Assembly: GCA_014706385.1 (NCBI GenBank)
Contig: JACGZH010000006.1
Span: 1,550,001 to 1,614,000, forward strand
DNA: 64,000 bases
Source of the DNA: Phaffia rhodozyma
Lineage: Eukaryota > Basidiomycota > Tremellomycetes > Cystofilobasidiales > Mrakiaceae
Reading direction: 5' to 3'
Numbering within the stretch: the stretch's first letter is position 1; each line of letters starts with the position of its first letter. Under the pieces are notes generated by a model. That model was not told the DNA's origin, made no database searches, and saw only the letters and a list, made by a program, of their open reading frames with translations. This document shows positions 12,783 to 25,723 of the stretch, piece after piece. A program made the translations under genes and the position numbers.

Positions 12783-15700
12783 ATGTCGAACCCTTACCCA
12801 AAGGCCACACCTCCGGTCAGGATACACCCCTTGCCCACACAGAACCAGCATGGTCACCAGCAACCCCATCAGTCCCATCGACCCTCCCAGCAGACGTCGA
12901 CAGGCGCGGTCCCTACCAGTCTAGACATTCTCTTTAGTTGTAGGTCGGGTTTGTGTTGTGTGATGTGGTGTGTGTGCTCTGAAAGAATCTCGTCCACTCA
13001 CTCAGCTTTCATCTGGCATCTCTCGCTCTCCATGCTCATCTACAGACGCAAGAGGTCAACTCTTCTACGGCAGCAATCTGTTAGTCTCTTGTCTCTTGTC
13101 TCTTGTCTTCATCATCACTGGCCGACTGATGGATCCATTCCGAATCTCACCTATCCTTATCTTGCCTTTCCCTTCTGCCTTTCTCTTGTCCTCCATCTTC
13201 TGAAAACCACGATCAAATACACACACACACACACACACACACACAGCCCCTCATCACCCTCGTTTCTCAACTACAGAGATACAGAAAGAGCAGAGCCCGT
13301 CTACACAGACGGCCTGTCCAGCCAGGACGACAATTGGTCCTACGCATCCAACGACGAAGAAGGTTCTTACAACTCCACTGACGACGACGAAAACGACCAT
13401 CATGACGATAACCAACAGATAGATCAATCCCCCATAACCCAATCCACATCCTCCATTCCACCGAACAGAAAGTCCCGCCGGAAAAGTTCCCGTTCGGACC
13501 ACCAGCGCCCCGTCCAAAGCTCACCCTCGGTAGGGGAGATGGAGGGCCTCGACGAAATGTCCCCAGAAGAAGTCGTCTCTATCGACGATTACTCGAGCGG
13601 CCGAGATCGAACACCCATGCCCAGAAACGACAACAGACGAGGTAGCTACGGCTTTTTCTCCGACCCCTTCCCTCCCTCTTCTCCCTCCTCAAACAGCAAC
13701 AAGCCCACACCGACCACCCTGTCCTCAAACGATCCCTCCGAGCGAACTCCTCTCCTGATCTCTCAACAGATCCAATCCTCTCTTCCTCGAAAGTCCATCC
13801 CACGAACGACCTCTTCGGTCTCTCCCCATAACAACTCACCCGCTCCTGCCCACCCGGCGTCTTCTACTTCGCCAGCATTCTTGGATTCTAACCCGTCAGA
13901 TTCGTCCCGAGCGTTGGGCCGTCGACCTCCGCGCAGAAGATCCTCCAGAGGCATCGGACCCAGAGGCAAAGCCACCTTCGCCCAGGCCGTCGTCGGTACC
14001 GTCTCTGTCATGGTAGGCGTCAGCCTGCTGGCCATGCCCTACGCCTTTTCTCAAGCCGGCTGGATCGGAGCATTCACCTTGCTCATCGGCTGGGGACTGG
14101 TCTTACGAAGAACGTGCGTATCTGTGGGCCCGTCTCCTCTGATGCTCTCCCACCATGCTCACCATGCTTACCATTCCCCTCTTTCTCGCTCACATCCATA
14201 CCTACAAATCACAAATAGCGCTCGGCATCTGGCTGCCATCACACTCAGTGATCCAACACTCCGATCATACGCCGACATCGCCAGAAAAGCGTTCGGCCCG
14301 AAAGCCATAGCAACCACCAGGATCCTGTAAGCTTCTGTCGTCGATTTCCATCACTGTCATCCGCGTGCCTGACCGACCATTTCAAACAGGTTTTGTCTCG
14401 AGCTCTTTGTGTTGAGCATGTCGTTGTTGATTCTCATGGGCGACACGCTCGAGATAGTCCTGCATAGCAGACTTTCTTCCAACCAGCTCAAGATCATCGG
14501 AGGCATCGTCCTCTTTCCAACTCTGTTCACCCCCATCTCTGTACTCTCCCTTAGCTCCGTCATGTCGCTCATCTCCGCAATCCTTCTCTTCGTCACCCTT
14601 GCTCTCACCCTCTTTCTCTCTTTGCCTCAACCGTCTCCTCTCCCCCAGCTCTCTCTGCTTCCTACCGCAAAGATCTTCCAGTCCTCGGGCATCGTCCTCT
14701 CTGCCTTTGGTATCCATGCGATTATCCCTCATCTGGTGAGGGACATGAAAGGGCCCGCCCAATTCGGACGGGTGTTAGATCTCTCCCTCGGCGCCGCATG
14801 TCTCGGCTATGCCGTGGTCGGAGCGATCGGCTACTGGACTTTAGGAAGAGATGTCTCTGGAGAGGTACGCTCTTCTGGTTTTTTTTTTCCAACAGAATCC
14901 ACTCTCTTCTTTTTCCTTTTTCTCTCTCTCTCTTTCTCTCTTTTCCTCTCATCCGGTTTTGCTCACTGAGAGCAATCGACACACACGTCCACCCTTAGAT
15001 CACTAGAAATTTATCCACCATCAATCGGCTTCCTCCATGGATCATACAGGCCACTCTTTGGTTGATCGCGGTGACCCCACTCTTCAAATTTCCTCTTCTT
15101 ACTAGACCGGTACGCTTCTCATCCTTATTGGTTTCCATCCTTCTTTTCTATGTATGTATGTATGTGTGTACTCATCTGTGTGCGTTGGGTTTTCGTTCTT
15201 TCTTTATCTCTCAAAGTTGAATATCACTTTGGAAAACGCCTTGCGTTTATATCCTCCCATTCCTGTCCCTAAAATCTTATCTCCGACTTCTACCATGCCT
15301 GTGGTATCCAACCACCCGAAGCCTGCTTCCGAGTCTTCGCCCCCTTCTTCATCCATCGAGCCCAGTGCCTCGGCAGCTAGCATCAGGAAGAGACAGTCCA
15401 GAACGTGGAAGACGATCGGTGGCGTTGTGTTGGCACGGGTCGGACTCACAGCACTCTGCGTGGGCGCGTCCATAGCGGCGAGAGATTACGTCCGGGTCGT
15501 CGCCTTCCTAGGATGTTTGTCCTCCTCTTTTTTCTTCTTCTTGTTCCTCATCCATCCTCCTGTCTCTCTCGACCTTTTGAACGCACATCCTAACTGTTTT
15601 CCATGTGCCATGCATCTTTCTATCCCTCGTCCAGCGTTCTGTCAATCCTTAATCAGTGTCATCATCCCTCTCTTGGCTCACTCGACGTTGTTGAAGCAGA

Positions 15701-15789
15701 GCAGATCGAGTCTCTTGCTCGACCGGACGTTGTTCTTGGGTTCCCTCGCCTTCATGATCACAGGGACTGTTTGGGTGTTTCTGCCTTAA
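12783..15789 (+). CDS. Vacuolar amino-acid transporter, AVT1-like (AAAP family)
   Basis: A proton-coupled amino-acid transporter, probably of the vacuolar membrane. Exon 1 from ATG 12783 (MSNPYPKATPPVRIHPLPT) joins a small exon giving DILFSYARGQLFYGSNLDTE, then a long acidic, Ser-rich cytosolic N-terminus, as in Avt1. The transport domain starts at KATFAQAVVGTVSVMVGVSL-LAMPYAFSQAGW, the signature first helix of Aa_trans proteins. Helices continue through LELFVLSMSLLILMGDTLE, KIIGGIVLFPTLFTPI, VLSAFGIHAIIPHLVRDM, AACLGYAVVGAIGYW, WIIQATLWLIAVTPLFKFPL and a final LGSLAFMITGTVWVFLP. Introns interrupt at about 12932, 13077, 14114, 14328, 14864, 15109 and 15513. One of them carries an (AC)n run at about 13220-13243. 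A hydrophilic Ser/Pro insert (TMPVVSNHPKPASESS) sits before the last helices. Two GATA sites lie upstream. Substrate range cannot be read from sequence. Confidence 0.88.
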
Positions 15790-16240
15790 GTCCCCTCGAC
15801 GATAAAAGGATTTTGCTTGATGTATCTACAGTTGTATCAATATGGATTGTTCTTTTCCTTTGACCATGAAAAATTCGAGAAGCGTTATCAATTTTCAATT
15901 TTCAATCCTCTTTCCTTGTCTCTATCTTTGGTTCTTCTACAAACAAGAAAGTACATTGAAAAGAGATAGATGATTTAAAACGGAGAAGAGAATTTTGTCT
16001 CATCGTCTTTTTCATTTTCTTTTATTTGTTTCTCTCTTTCTTTTTGCGCACACAGATTGAGAGTTTCGAGCGAGCGAATTTCCAACACATTTCGTTTTTT
16101 CTTCTCTCGTCCGTCCGTCCGTCCGTCCGGTTGATTTATCTCGCTTTCCTTCGTCTTCTCTCCGAGAGACTCGTTCACCTCTGCGTCTTGTCCAAAGCTC
16201 CTCAGCCTGTCCTGTTCCTCCAGGCAGATTATATCCAAAG
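15790..16240. other. Intergenic region, transporter 3' UTR / MSW1 promoter
   Basis: 450 bp, AT-rich with a repeated TTTTCAA motif (about 15890-15908) and a tetranucleotide (CGTC)n run at about 16109-16130. No gene seen. It carries the termination signals of the transporter and the promoter of the tRNA synthetase. Confidence 0.55.
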
Positions 16241-18104
<1,864 letters not shown>

Positions 18105-18485
18105 GTCGATCTGTGTGGGAAGAAAGTGCGCACGGATGCAATACTTTGAGAGAAACTCTTTAAATCGTTCTTCTCTTTTCTCTTTCTCGTGGTATCACTC
18201 TGTGCGTAAGAACTTTTCTTAAAATTTGCGGGAAAATTCCTTATTTCCAAATTTTGAACCAAAACAGCAAACAAGCAAAGCAAAAATCACGACAACAACA
18301 ATGAAAGCAGCAGACAACACCTTTGGTACACCTATACCCTCTATTACCCCCTCAATTGCCCGCTAAACGCCCAAGATTAAAGTGAAGAAGGAAGTAAAAA
18401 AGAAGGGGTTGAAGGTCATATATGGATGATTAAGAAGGAGAAGAGAGCAAAACAAAGAAAAAGAAAGGACATGATCTTTCGAGAA
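18105..18485. other. Convergent 3' intergenic region
   Basis: About 380 bp between the stop codons of MSW1 and the small zinc-finger gene. It is A-rich on the right (18360-18475). No feature beyond likely 3' UTR sequence is seen. Confidence 0.55.
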
Positions 18486-19272
18486 TCATGCTGATCCAGG
18501 GAAGCAATCAGCAACGGTCTTGTTGTGCTTGTTCGAAGCGTGCTCAAGAAGCTGAGGTAGCTTGGAGGTCTGTTTGGACGGAGATTTTAGCAAGCTTGTT
18601 AGATAATATACTGTTGCTCGACTTTGTTCCGTATGAAAGAAGAAGAGTAGAAAGAACAGGGCAGAGGGAACGAACCGACTGGAAAGTACTTCGGCAGACC
18701 TGGCAGACGATGGTCTGGGCGGCAGCCTTGGACTGTTGCAAGAATAAAAAGAGACAACGACCAACGATCAATTAGTAACATGAATTTCCTTCTTGATAAG
18801 ATATGCTTCTTTGCCTGACGTGTCTCGTTGAATGAGAGAAGCAGCTTCAGGTTTTAAACGCTACTTCAAAGTAGCTGAGGAGCCACATACAAATAGCCGA
18901 CATGGCTGACTGGAGAGAAGTCGGATGGAAACACACATACCTTCAGGGTGGAACCGGCAGGTCCAGCGTTCTTCTTCGCGTTCTTCTCCCGGGCCATAGC
19001 CGTCTTCTGAGCCTGTAAGTTGTGAAAGTTAAGCGAGAGTGAGCGTGAAGAAACACAGCCGTCAGATTTGTTGTTTGCTCTCTGTGCGTTCTATGGCCAT
19101 CGTGTGTGAGAGAAACCGAAGGAGATTTCTATATGAAGGACACGTTGCTGCCCAAGAGCAAACATATAGGAAGAGAAGGGATTGGTCGGAAACAAGCTGA
19201 TATCCCACACGCCAGACCCAACGATTAGAAGTCGAAATTAAAACGAAGACCACGTACGTTACCACCTCCCAT
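18486..19272 (-). CDS. Small zinc-finger protein, ZNF706/At2g23090-like (4F5/SERF type)
   Basis: Only 74 residues spread over four exons in 787 bp, so about 70% of the gene is intron. Exon 1 is just MGGGN (start 19272). It joins AQKTAMAREKNAKKNAGPAG, then SKAAAQTIVCQVCRSTFQ, then TSKLPQLLEHASNKHNKTVA ending CFPGSA (stop 18486-18488). All junctions are in phase. The Gly/Lys-rich N-terminus matches the 4F5/SERF-like domain. The C-terminus has a C2H2 arrangement, C-x2-C then H-x4-H, as in plant At2g23090 and animal ZNF706. These proteins are small, conserved and poorly understood; roles in translation or protein homeostasis have been proposed. Each exon is too short to stand out alone, so this gene is easily missed by automatic annotation. 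Confidence 0.88.
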
Positions 19273-19550
19273 TTTTGATCGATCGGCTTTGGAGTAGAGT
19301 AGAGTAGAGTGAGTGAGAGGACTGCGACGAGAGAAAGACGAAAGAAGGCGGGGGCTTGTTGTGGAAAGAGAAGAAAGAGCCAGGGAAAGTAGGAGAGGCG
19401 ACGAAATGAAAAAGAATCAAATTTTTTATCAAATATACATATCAAGAATCTACCTAAGGTCATGATGAATATTCCTATAAATTCCTCAATTTCTCTCTTC
19501 TCGCATCGCATCTGCTTCAAACCCCTCACCGTCTCTTGTCCTGGGCTGTC

Positions 19551-19590
19551 GTCCTTGGATGTGCTCGGTTGTCCTTGGACGTGCTCAGGT
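19551..19590. repeat. 20-bp tandem duplication
   Basis: Two adjacent 20-bp units (19551-19570 and 19571-19590) share the frame GTCCTTGGAYGTGCTCRGKT with three mismatches. The origin is unknown. Confidence 0.6.
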
Positions 19591-20099
19591 CACTGGAGAG
19601 ACGGCACATCGACAGGTTAGTCTGAGTTTGTTTTTACTTTGTGGTTAGCCATTGTGCTTTTTTTCCTTTGCTTTCCGTCCCACCGTTCACATAATCCGAC
19701 AAGCAACCCTGAATACGTCTAGTGATGAGAACTCGATCAACTGTTACCTTCGTTCTTCCTATCGGGCTCCCTAGCGGGGAGTCTGTACATGCGGAGTTTT
19801 GACTCATGTCCACTGAAACCTACCTACCTACTCAATCTGCAACATTGTCGTTCGTTTGTGTCTGTTTGAACGCACTGGGACTGACGCTGTTTATCTGTTC
19901 GCTACGTTTGTGGAACTCAGCCAGGCTACGGGTGTGTTGTGCTTTGAGTGTGTCAAGAAGGAAGCCTGCTTTGTATGATCATTATACCATGTCTGTTCAC
20001 GAACATAACCCAGGATCTGAGAGTCTAGAAAAGAGAAAAAAATAAAGAAAAAAATTATATCGCAAGCAACTAGAACGAAACGAGAGGAACAGGTTGAAG

Positions 20100-20141
20100 C
20101 ACGTGACTTATAAAAGCGTACACGTGACTACTGATCACGTG
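20100..20141. promoter_or_regulatory. Triple CACGTG (E-box) cluster with TATA-like element
   Basis: CACGTG occurs at 20100-20105, 20121-20126 and 20136-20141. All three fit the Cbf1/bHLH consensus RTCACRTG on one strand or the other. TATAAAAG lies between the first two (from about 20109). Three perfect sites in 42 bp is far above chance. The nearest start codons are 830 bp to the left (minus) and 1.1 kb to the right (plus, beyond the LTR). Which gene it serves is unknown. Confidence 0.55.
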
Positions 20142-20155
20142 TCATCTACCACACT

Positions 20156-21015
20156 CCAGCTGTCAGGGTCCGGGTTCAGTGTAAGGCTCGGTTGTTAAGA
20201 AGGTAACCAAGTGTAATCACTTGGTTCGCGGGGTGACACTTAGGCTCTGGCGATTAATATATCTGAAGCAGACCAAACTATTAACAATATACTTTGGATA
20301 AGAGGTTTCAACAAGAATCTCAGCTTGAGGAAAACTCTTATCCAAGAAGGCGCGAGGGCGTCCCCGTTTTATATCAGGACCCCTCGCGCATTTGGTCTGC
20401 CACTAAAGATATACATATGACGAGCCTAGAGAGGCTCGAGATCACGAGAACTAAAAAGATGAAGCATGAACCATGCAAACTAGAGCATGATGGAAAATGG
20501 GCGAAGAGGCATAAGGGATGGAGGGAACGAATAGCCTGTAGGGGTAACCCACGTAAGAGAACACGTGATACTTAACCCGTATTCCTGACATTCAGAGGGT
20601 AACGGGAAGGTTACAAGAATGTGACCAGGCAGGGAATAGGGCTGGCAAGAAGGAAGTTCAGGCTCTCTAGCTTGGTGACTGTGACGAGAGCGCAAGGCAG
20701 GGAAATCGTATGAATAAGGTTGATACAACAATGGAACAAGAGTACTAGGGAACCAAGGAATGACAAAGGATTCAGACTTGGTAGACTATGCTATGGGTGG
20801 CAAAGGGGGACCCGTCTTATATATCATCCTTAGACTCCAACGATTATGCATAAGAGAACAGATCATAGAAGGTGCTAGAAGTACCTGCGCTACCAGACTA
20901 TATACCTGCATGTTGATGTAATGAGAGAGCATAAGGAATACCGAGGCAGGAGAAACAACAGAACCAAAAGAAGGTTACCGAGGTGTAACACTCAGGTCAC
21001 ATCCCTGACACCAGC
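20156..21015. mobile_element. Solo LTR with 5-bp target-site duplication
   Basis: The element spans 20161-21010 (850 bp). It begins TGTCAGGG and ends CCCTGACA, an 8-bp inverted terminal repeat of the TG...CA type. CCAGC flanks it on both sides (20156-20160 and 21011-21015), a perfect 5-bp target-site duplication as left by Ty1/Ty3-type integrases. There is no gag, pol, primer-binding site or polypurine tract, so this is a solo LTR left by LTR-LTR recombination. Related direct repeats lie near both ends: AAGAAGGTAACCAAGTGTAA near 20199 and AAGAAGGTTACCGAGGTGTA near 20979. A hairpin (AACCAAGTG...CACTTGGTT) lies near 20205-20225. The family cannot be assigned from an LTR alone. Confidence 0.88.
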
Positions 21016-21217
21016 CCTTTCAATGCTGTGCAATCTGATTCAAATGTCTCGTCCGGGCATCGAGAGAGATGCCCGGACGAATCCTTGATCCGGTTCGCTT
21101 CCAGCAAGACGACGGGAGAGCGGCAGCTAACATCTTGACCTCCATCGTCACACACCCCCAGACACTCGTATCCACCTCTGTGTACCATCCCATCGCCCTA
21201 GGAGATCGTTGCCGTAC

Positions 21218-24200
21218 ATGCCAAAGAACATCTCCTCAATGCATTCGGCCTTGGCGTCAAACAGGCCAATAGGAACGACAGCTAGAGGTCAACCACTTCG
21301 ACCACCAGTCAAGCGAGGGGCAGCTTGCCATCAATGTCGAAAGAAGAAACTTAAGGTTTGTCTTTTTTTTCTCATACCACTTCACGTTCCATAAAAGGGT
21401 TGTCCTGTGTCGTTCTTCCCTTGTCGCACATATCCACTTCCAGTTTGGGCTTTCAACAATCCGGGTGGCCGTGAAGCAAGTCGGTTGGATGCACGCGTCA
21501 ATCGAGTCAACTCCCATTCTTATCAGCCAAAACGGAGCCGAGAAAACGTGCATGAGAGCGCGCTGACGAAGCGCGTCCCAACGAAAAACCAGTCCATTCT
21601 TCCCTACCTTTCTCCCTGTCTTTGGTGTCATTTGCTGTGAGGAGCAAAGAAGGATTAAGAAAGACATGCCACATCGTTGGAAACGGGTTCAGACACGCAC
21701 ACAGAGATATGTACACCTAGACGACACGGACGGATGGGCTTCTTTCGAAGGTTTCTAGGTTGTTGAAGCTAACGGGTCGAATGATTAATAATCATCATCT
21801 ATCAACTGAAACTAACCATTGACCCACTTGACTCGTTCTTTTTCTCCTGTTCACATAAAATGTCTATCAGTGTGGTAAGTATTTGAAATCTGTCCACATG
21901 CTCGTATCAATCTCAGAAACGCTCACGCCGATAACTCTATACATCTTACGAATGACTTTTAGATGCCGTTAAACCTCACTGCGCGGCTTGTATGAAAACA
22001 CATCGTCTCATCCCAATGGACACTCCAGGTCGACCAGAGTACCCCTCCTGTACCTGGGACGATGATAAGACTTCAGGGTCGTCTTCTTCTAACCGTGCAG
22101 CTTCAGAACTGGTCTCGAATTTTCAAAATAAAAAGGATTCGTTCTCATCCGAGGTATCCGATACAATCGAAGGTCATTCGGCAGTCCCAACCTCTGCAGA
22201 ACCCTCCATCTCTTCGGGAGCAAATGGGGTGGAGAACGAGCAGGAGAAGCTACGAGCGATGGAGGCTCGGATGAGAGTTCTGGAGAATGAGTTACTCAAA
22301 GCACAACTCCAAAGATCTGTTTCACCAAAAGCCCAACCGATCAAACCTTCACCTCCTGCTGCGAAAGGACTCGTCGCCATGACTTTCGGTTCATCCTCAT
22401 GGTACGGGAGCGAAGGTGTGATGCCTGCTCCGGCTGTCGTTCCGTCAGCGTCCCAATCAGACTCTCCTGCTTTATCAATCTCGTCGTCGACAAGCACCGT
22501 TCCATCCCTGGAAATCTCTCCCTCCTCGGCTTACCACCTTCAACAGCATCGGATGGAAAGTTTGGATGAATCACCGTCCCGGGCAGAAGTGCCCTCACCC
22601 TCGGCTATCGAGCACCCGTTCTATCAACCCTCCTTAGCCTACTTTTCTCAGGGAGCACCCCCCTCTACGTCGTCGGTGTCGTCTTCTTCCAATGGTGTCC
22701 CCGGAATCCCTCATCCGGCTCAAATAAATTCATCCGGCTTGGAGTGGGACTCAACGATGCATTCGATGGACTATTCATCATCCGGAACTTTCAATCCTTC
22801 CTTCTCGGCATTCCCCTCGTCCGTCCCCAACGTCTTCCCGCCGACATATCAGTGTTCCTCCCCGACGACGTCAAACATTCGAGATGTTCCTCATACGTCA
22901 TCGCTCGACTCGAACAAAGGTCTCTCACCCATGGTGGACGGTATCTTACCTTCGTCATCCCCGGAAGCAGACTTTTCATTCGACATGCCACTCATGACCT
23001 CAGAATCTGCGAACAACGAATGTCTACAGGAACCAAGGAAGGAACATCGAAAGTTCTTTTCGGATCCGATGACAAACAGTCCTATGGAAGAAATCCCTAT
23101 GGATAGTAACGAGGCGTTCTTAAGGAATATCGTCTACCCGGGATATCCACGCCGCTTGCCTGATCCGTCGGTGATGCGAACCTTGATAGAAACGTTCTTT
23201 GCAAAAGTTCCTATCTCAGGCGCTCTACACAAAGTTCGTCTTTTTCCTTCAAGTCTTGTTTGAACTGTTCAACATCTGTGAGTCAGATCTCATCTCTCAA
23301 CGCCTGACATTGATCGTTTTGATTCTATTCGCATAATCGTCCTCCAGGCTCGCTTTATGTTCGCATTCGATACCTATCCACCCACCCACTCTTCCTTTCC
23401 TTCGACCGCGACTCTTCATGCAATCTGTTGCTCTGCTGCCATGTTCTCCGGCATCGCCGAGATTGAACGTCCTAGCGAAGAATGGCATAATTTTTGTCCT
23501 ATGGCGAAGTACAAAGATCCGCTCGATCCAAATACATTCGAAGGCAGGCATGCTACTTGGGCCAAGGAACAGCTCGACATTGATATGCTTCAAGGTGTGA
23601 GATTGCTGGAAGCGATGCAGACGGCGGTGATTCTCAGCTCGTTCAACTATGCGACGGCCAGGTGGATGCCTTACTGGATCACCTCCGCCTTAGCAGCCAG
23701 GTTCATCCCTCCGCTGGGATTGGGTATCTCGACTAGCAAACTAAACCCTCGCTTGGAGATGAAACCTGGTTTGCTGCCTCAGCCGGTGGATCATACCGAG
23801 AGGGAGATGAGAAACCGAATATTCTGGTTTGCCTTCGCGGCTGATCGAGCTGCGTGAGTAACATCTGTCGGACTACTTGTTTGCCTTCTTCGTTATCTTG
23901 GTCTGTGATTGCCTTTTACAGACTCATAATCTCTTTCTGTGAATCTCTTTTCTAGAATGACCTCGTCTGGTTGGGCTTGTACGATCGCAGAGGAAGATAT
24001 CACTGGTTCACTCCCCATTCGAACCGATGAATACCTGGCTGGGGTATGTACTTTGGTGTCCTTTTCAGTAACTTTCAGTGTTGATGTTAACTCCTACCTC
24101 TCCATCGTTCTTCTTTCTTCTTGCGGTCAATCAGGTCGATGTGGAGAACCCTCAAACTCTCGCGTCAGAAGACTTGTTCATCAACCACCCGCCTCAATTC

Positions 24201-25723
24201 ACAGAGTAAGTACTTTTTCTTCGATCATCTTCGAGAGTCTTATCAAAGTCAGTCCGGGTCTAATAGACCTTTCCTGATACTTTATTCTCACTTTCCCTTC
24301 TAGCGCGTTCATCTTGTCTATCAAAGCCCTCGTTCTCCTTGCTCGAGTCAAACATTTTAATCGTCGAGAATTACGTTACGTAGAGGGTTCTGATTCGAAC
24401 GAAAACGGACCGATCGTACAAAATCCTAGGAATAACCCAAAGTTTCAGACGCTCAATGCGAACGTCATGGGTTTCATGACCACCTTGCCAAAGGAGTTCA
24501 GGGAACCCGTCAAGGCGAATGGCTCGGTCTGTAAGGATACCATTCTAGGTATGTCTGTTGTCCTCTCCTCTTCCTGTTAAGTACTCCTGAGTCCAAGTGT
24601 ACTGACCGTGTATTGATTGTCCGATATAGTGCACAATCTTGGCTATCTGGCGCTCATCTCTTTATCAGAATATCATCTTGAGTAAGTAGGACTTGATCTT
24701 TCAACGCAGCTTGGTAACGGCCAAACCTGAACCTCTCCATCATAAAACCTGCCGTCTGTTTTCCCAATAAACAGCATAGAAAACATGTCGGAACCTACAT
24801 CTGCTCTGGTGTTGGCCGCAGCTCGAGGAATGCTCTCTATTTTGTTCAAATTAGCGGCAACGACTTTCGAGTACGCCTTTGTCTTTGTCCCATCCCTTCT
24901 CGTTCGTTTTATTCTATTCGACATAACTGACCGACCGAGTTTCTTTTTTCTCATTCTCAGTTTGACTACTCTTGATCCAACAATCGCTCATTGTTGGTTT
25001 ATTGGAGGTCGAATTTTTGCGAGATTCTACCAGGTCCGGAAATCTGCAGACGATGAAAAGGCTGCGAGTATACTCAGTCAGGAGATCAATGTCTTCCGGT
25101 ACGTCTTTCAATGTCAATTTGATGGAGCCATAGTATTCTTTCTATTGCTTTTCTTGTTTGATGCTCATCAACTTTACTACTTCTCTTTTGCAGCTCGGCT
25201 CTACACCAAATGGGAAAGAAGGTTCCTGTAGCAAACAGGCAGGCGAATATGTTGGACGCAATTTTCGAAGAAGCTCAAGCGGGAGCAAGACTCAGTGTAG
25301 ATGTAAATTGCAAGCCAGATGTCGTGAGTTGAACATATTTGAAGTCTGATGTCTATCCGTCCTTCTTCTGCAGGTCATCTTGTTACACACGACTGATTGA
25401 TAACATTTCTCTTGTTCTTTCCTTTTCGAAACAAAAACAAAAACAAAAACAAAAACAAAAACTGAACTTGACAGCCTAATTCAAACTTACACCCTCAAGC
25501 ATCTACAGTTCATACAGATGCATCTACCCCATCATCCATATCATCTAGATGTTCACACGCCATGTCTTCAGGTCAAGCATCCACAATGACATCCGTCTCC
25601 TCTGAAACAGGGATGGGCATGGGTCTATCATTCGATGATCTGATCAAGGATTATTCGTATAGTCCGGGTAGGACGCCCTACTTGGGAGACTACGAGACCG
25701 ATGCCCATCAAATAGTCCACTAG
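21218..25723 (+). CDS. Zn2Cys6 transcription factor with fungal-specific TF domain
   Basis: A binuclear zinc-cluster regulator. Exon 1 is 21218-21355, ending in ACHQCRKKKLK. After a 515-nt intron, a 4-nt exon TGTG (21871-21874) supplies Cys; an 88-nt intron then leads to DAVKPHCAACMKTH from 21963. The joined domain is CxxC-x6-C-x6-C-x2-C with a sixth Cys in SCTWD after a long 19-residue loop. A short coiled coil follows (EKLRAMEARMRVLENELLKA), the usual dimerisation element. Next comes a Ser/Pro-rich linker, then the middle-homology region (MRTLIETFFAKVPISGALHK, ARFMFAFDTYPPTHSS, EMRNRIFWFAFAADRAA, DDITGSLPIR-like EEDITGSLPIR). The C-terminus is Ser/Thr-rich and ends ETDAHQIVH at stop 25721-25723. 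About ten introns; one carries an (AAAAAC)n run at about 25430-25462. Target genes are unknown. It faces the amylase gene tail to tail. Confidence 0.88.
25428..25462 (+). repeat. (AAAAAC)n tract inside an intron of the zinc-cluster gene
   Basis: Six or so tandem AAAAAC units end about 12 nt before the CAG that opens the last exon (25475). The run replaces the usual pyrimidine-rich stretch before the acceptor. Confidence 0.65.

Larger units (their letters stand above)
19273..20155. other. Intergenic region between small zinc-finger gene and solo LTR
   Basis: About 880 bp holding the promoter of the zinc-finger gene on the left and, at its right end, an E-box cluster. A 20-bp tandem duplication, GTCCTTGGAYGTGCTCRGKT, sits at 19551-19590. 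No coding exon is recognised. Confidence 0.5.

Noticed and set aside
20161..21010. Interpretation of the 850-bp element as a DNA transposon or MITE
   Set aside because: Terminal repeats are only 8 bp and of the TG...CA type with a 5-bp target duplication, which fits an LTR better; no transposase remnant is seen.
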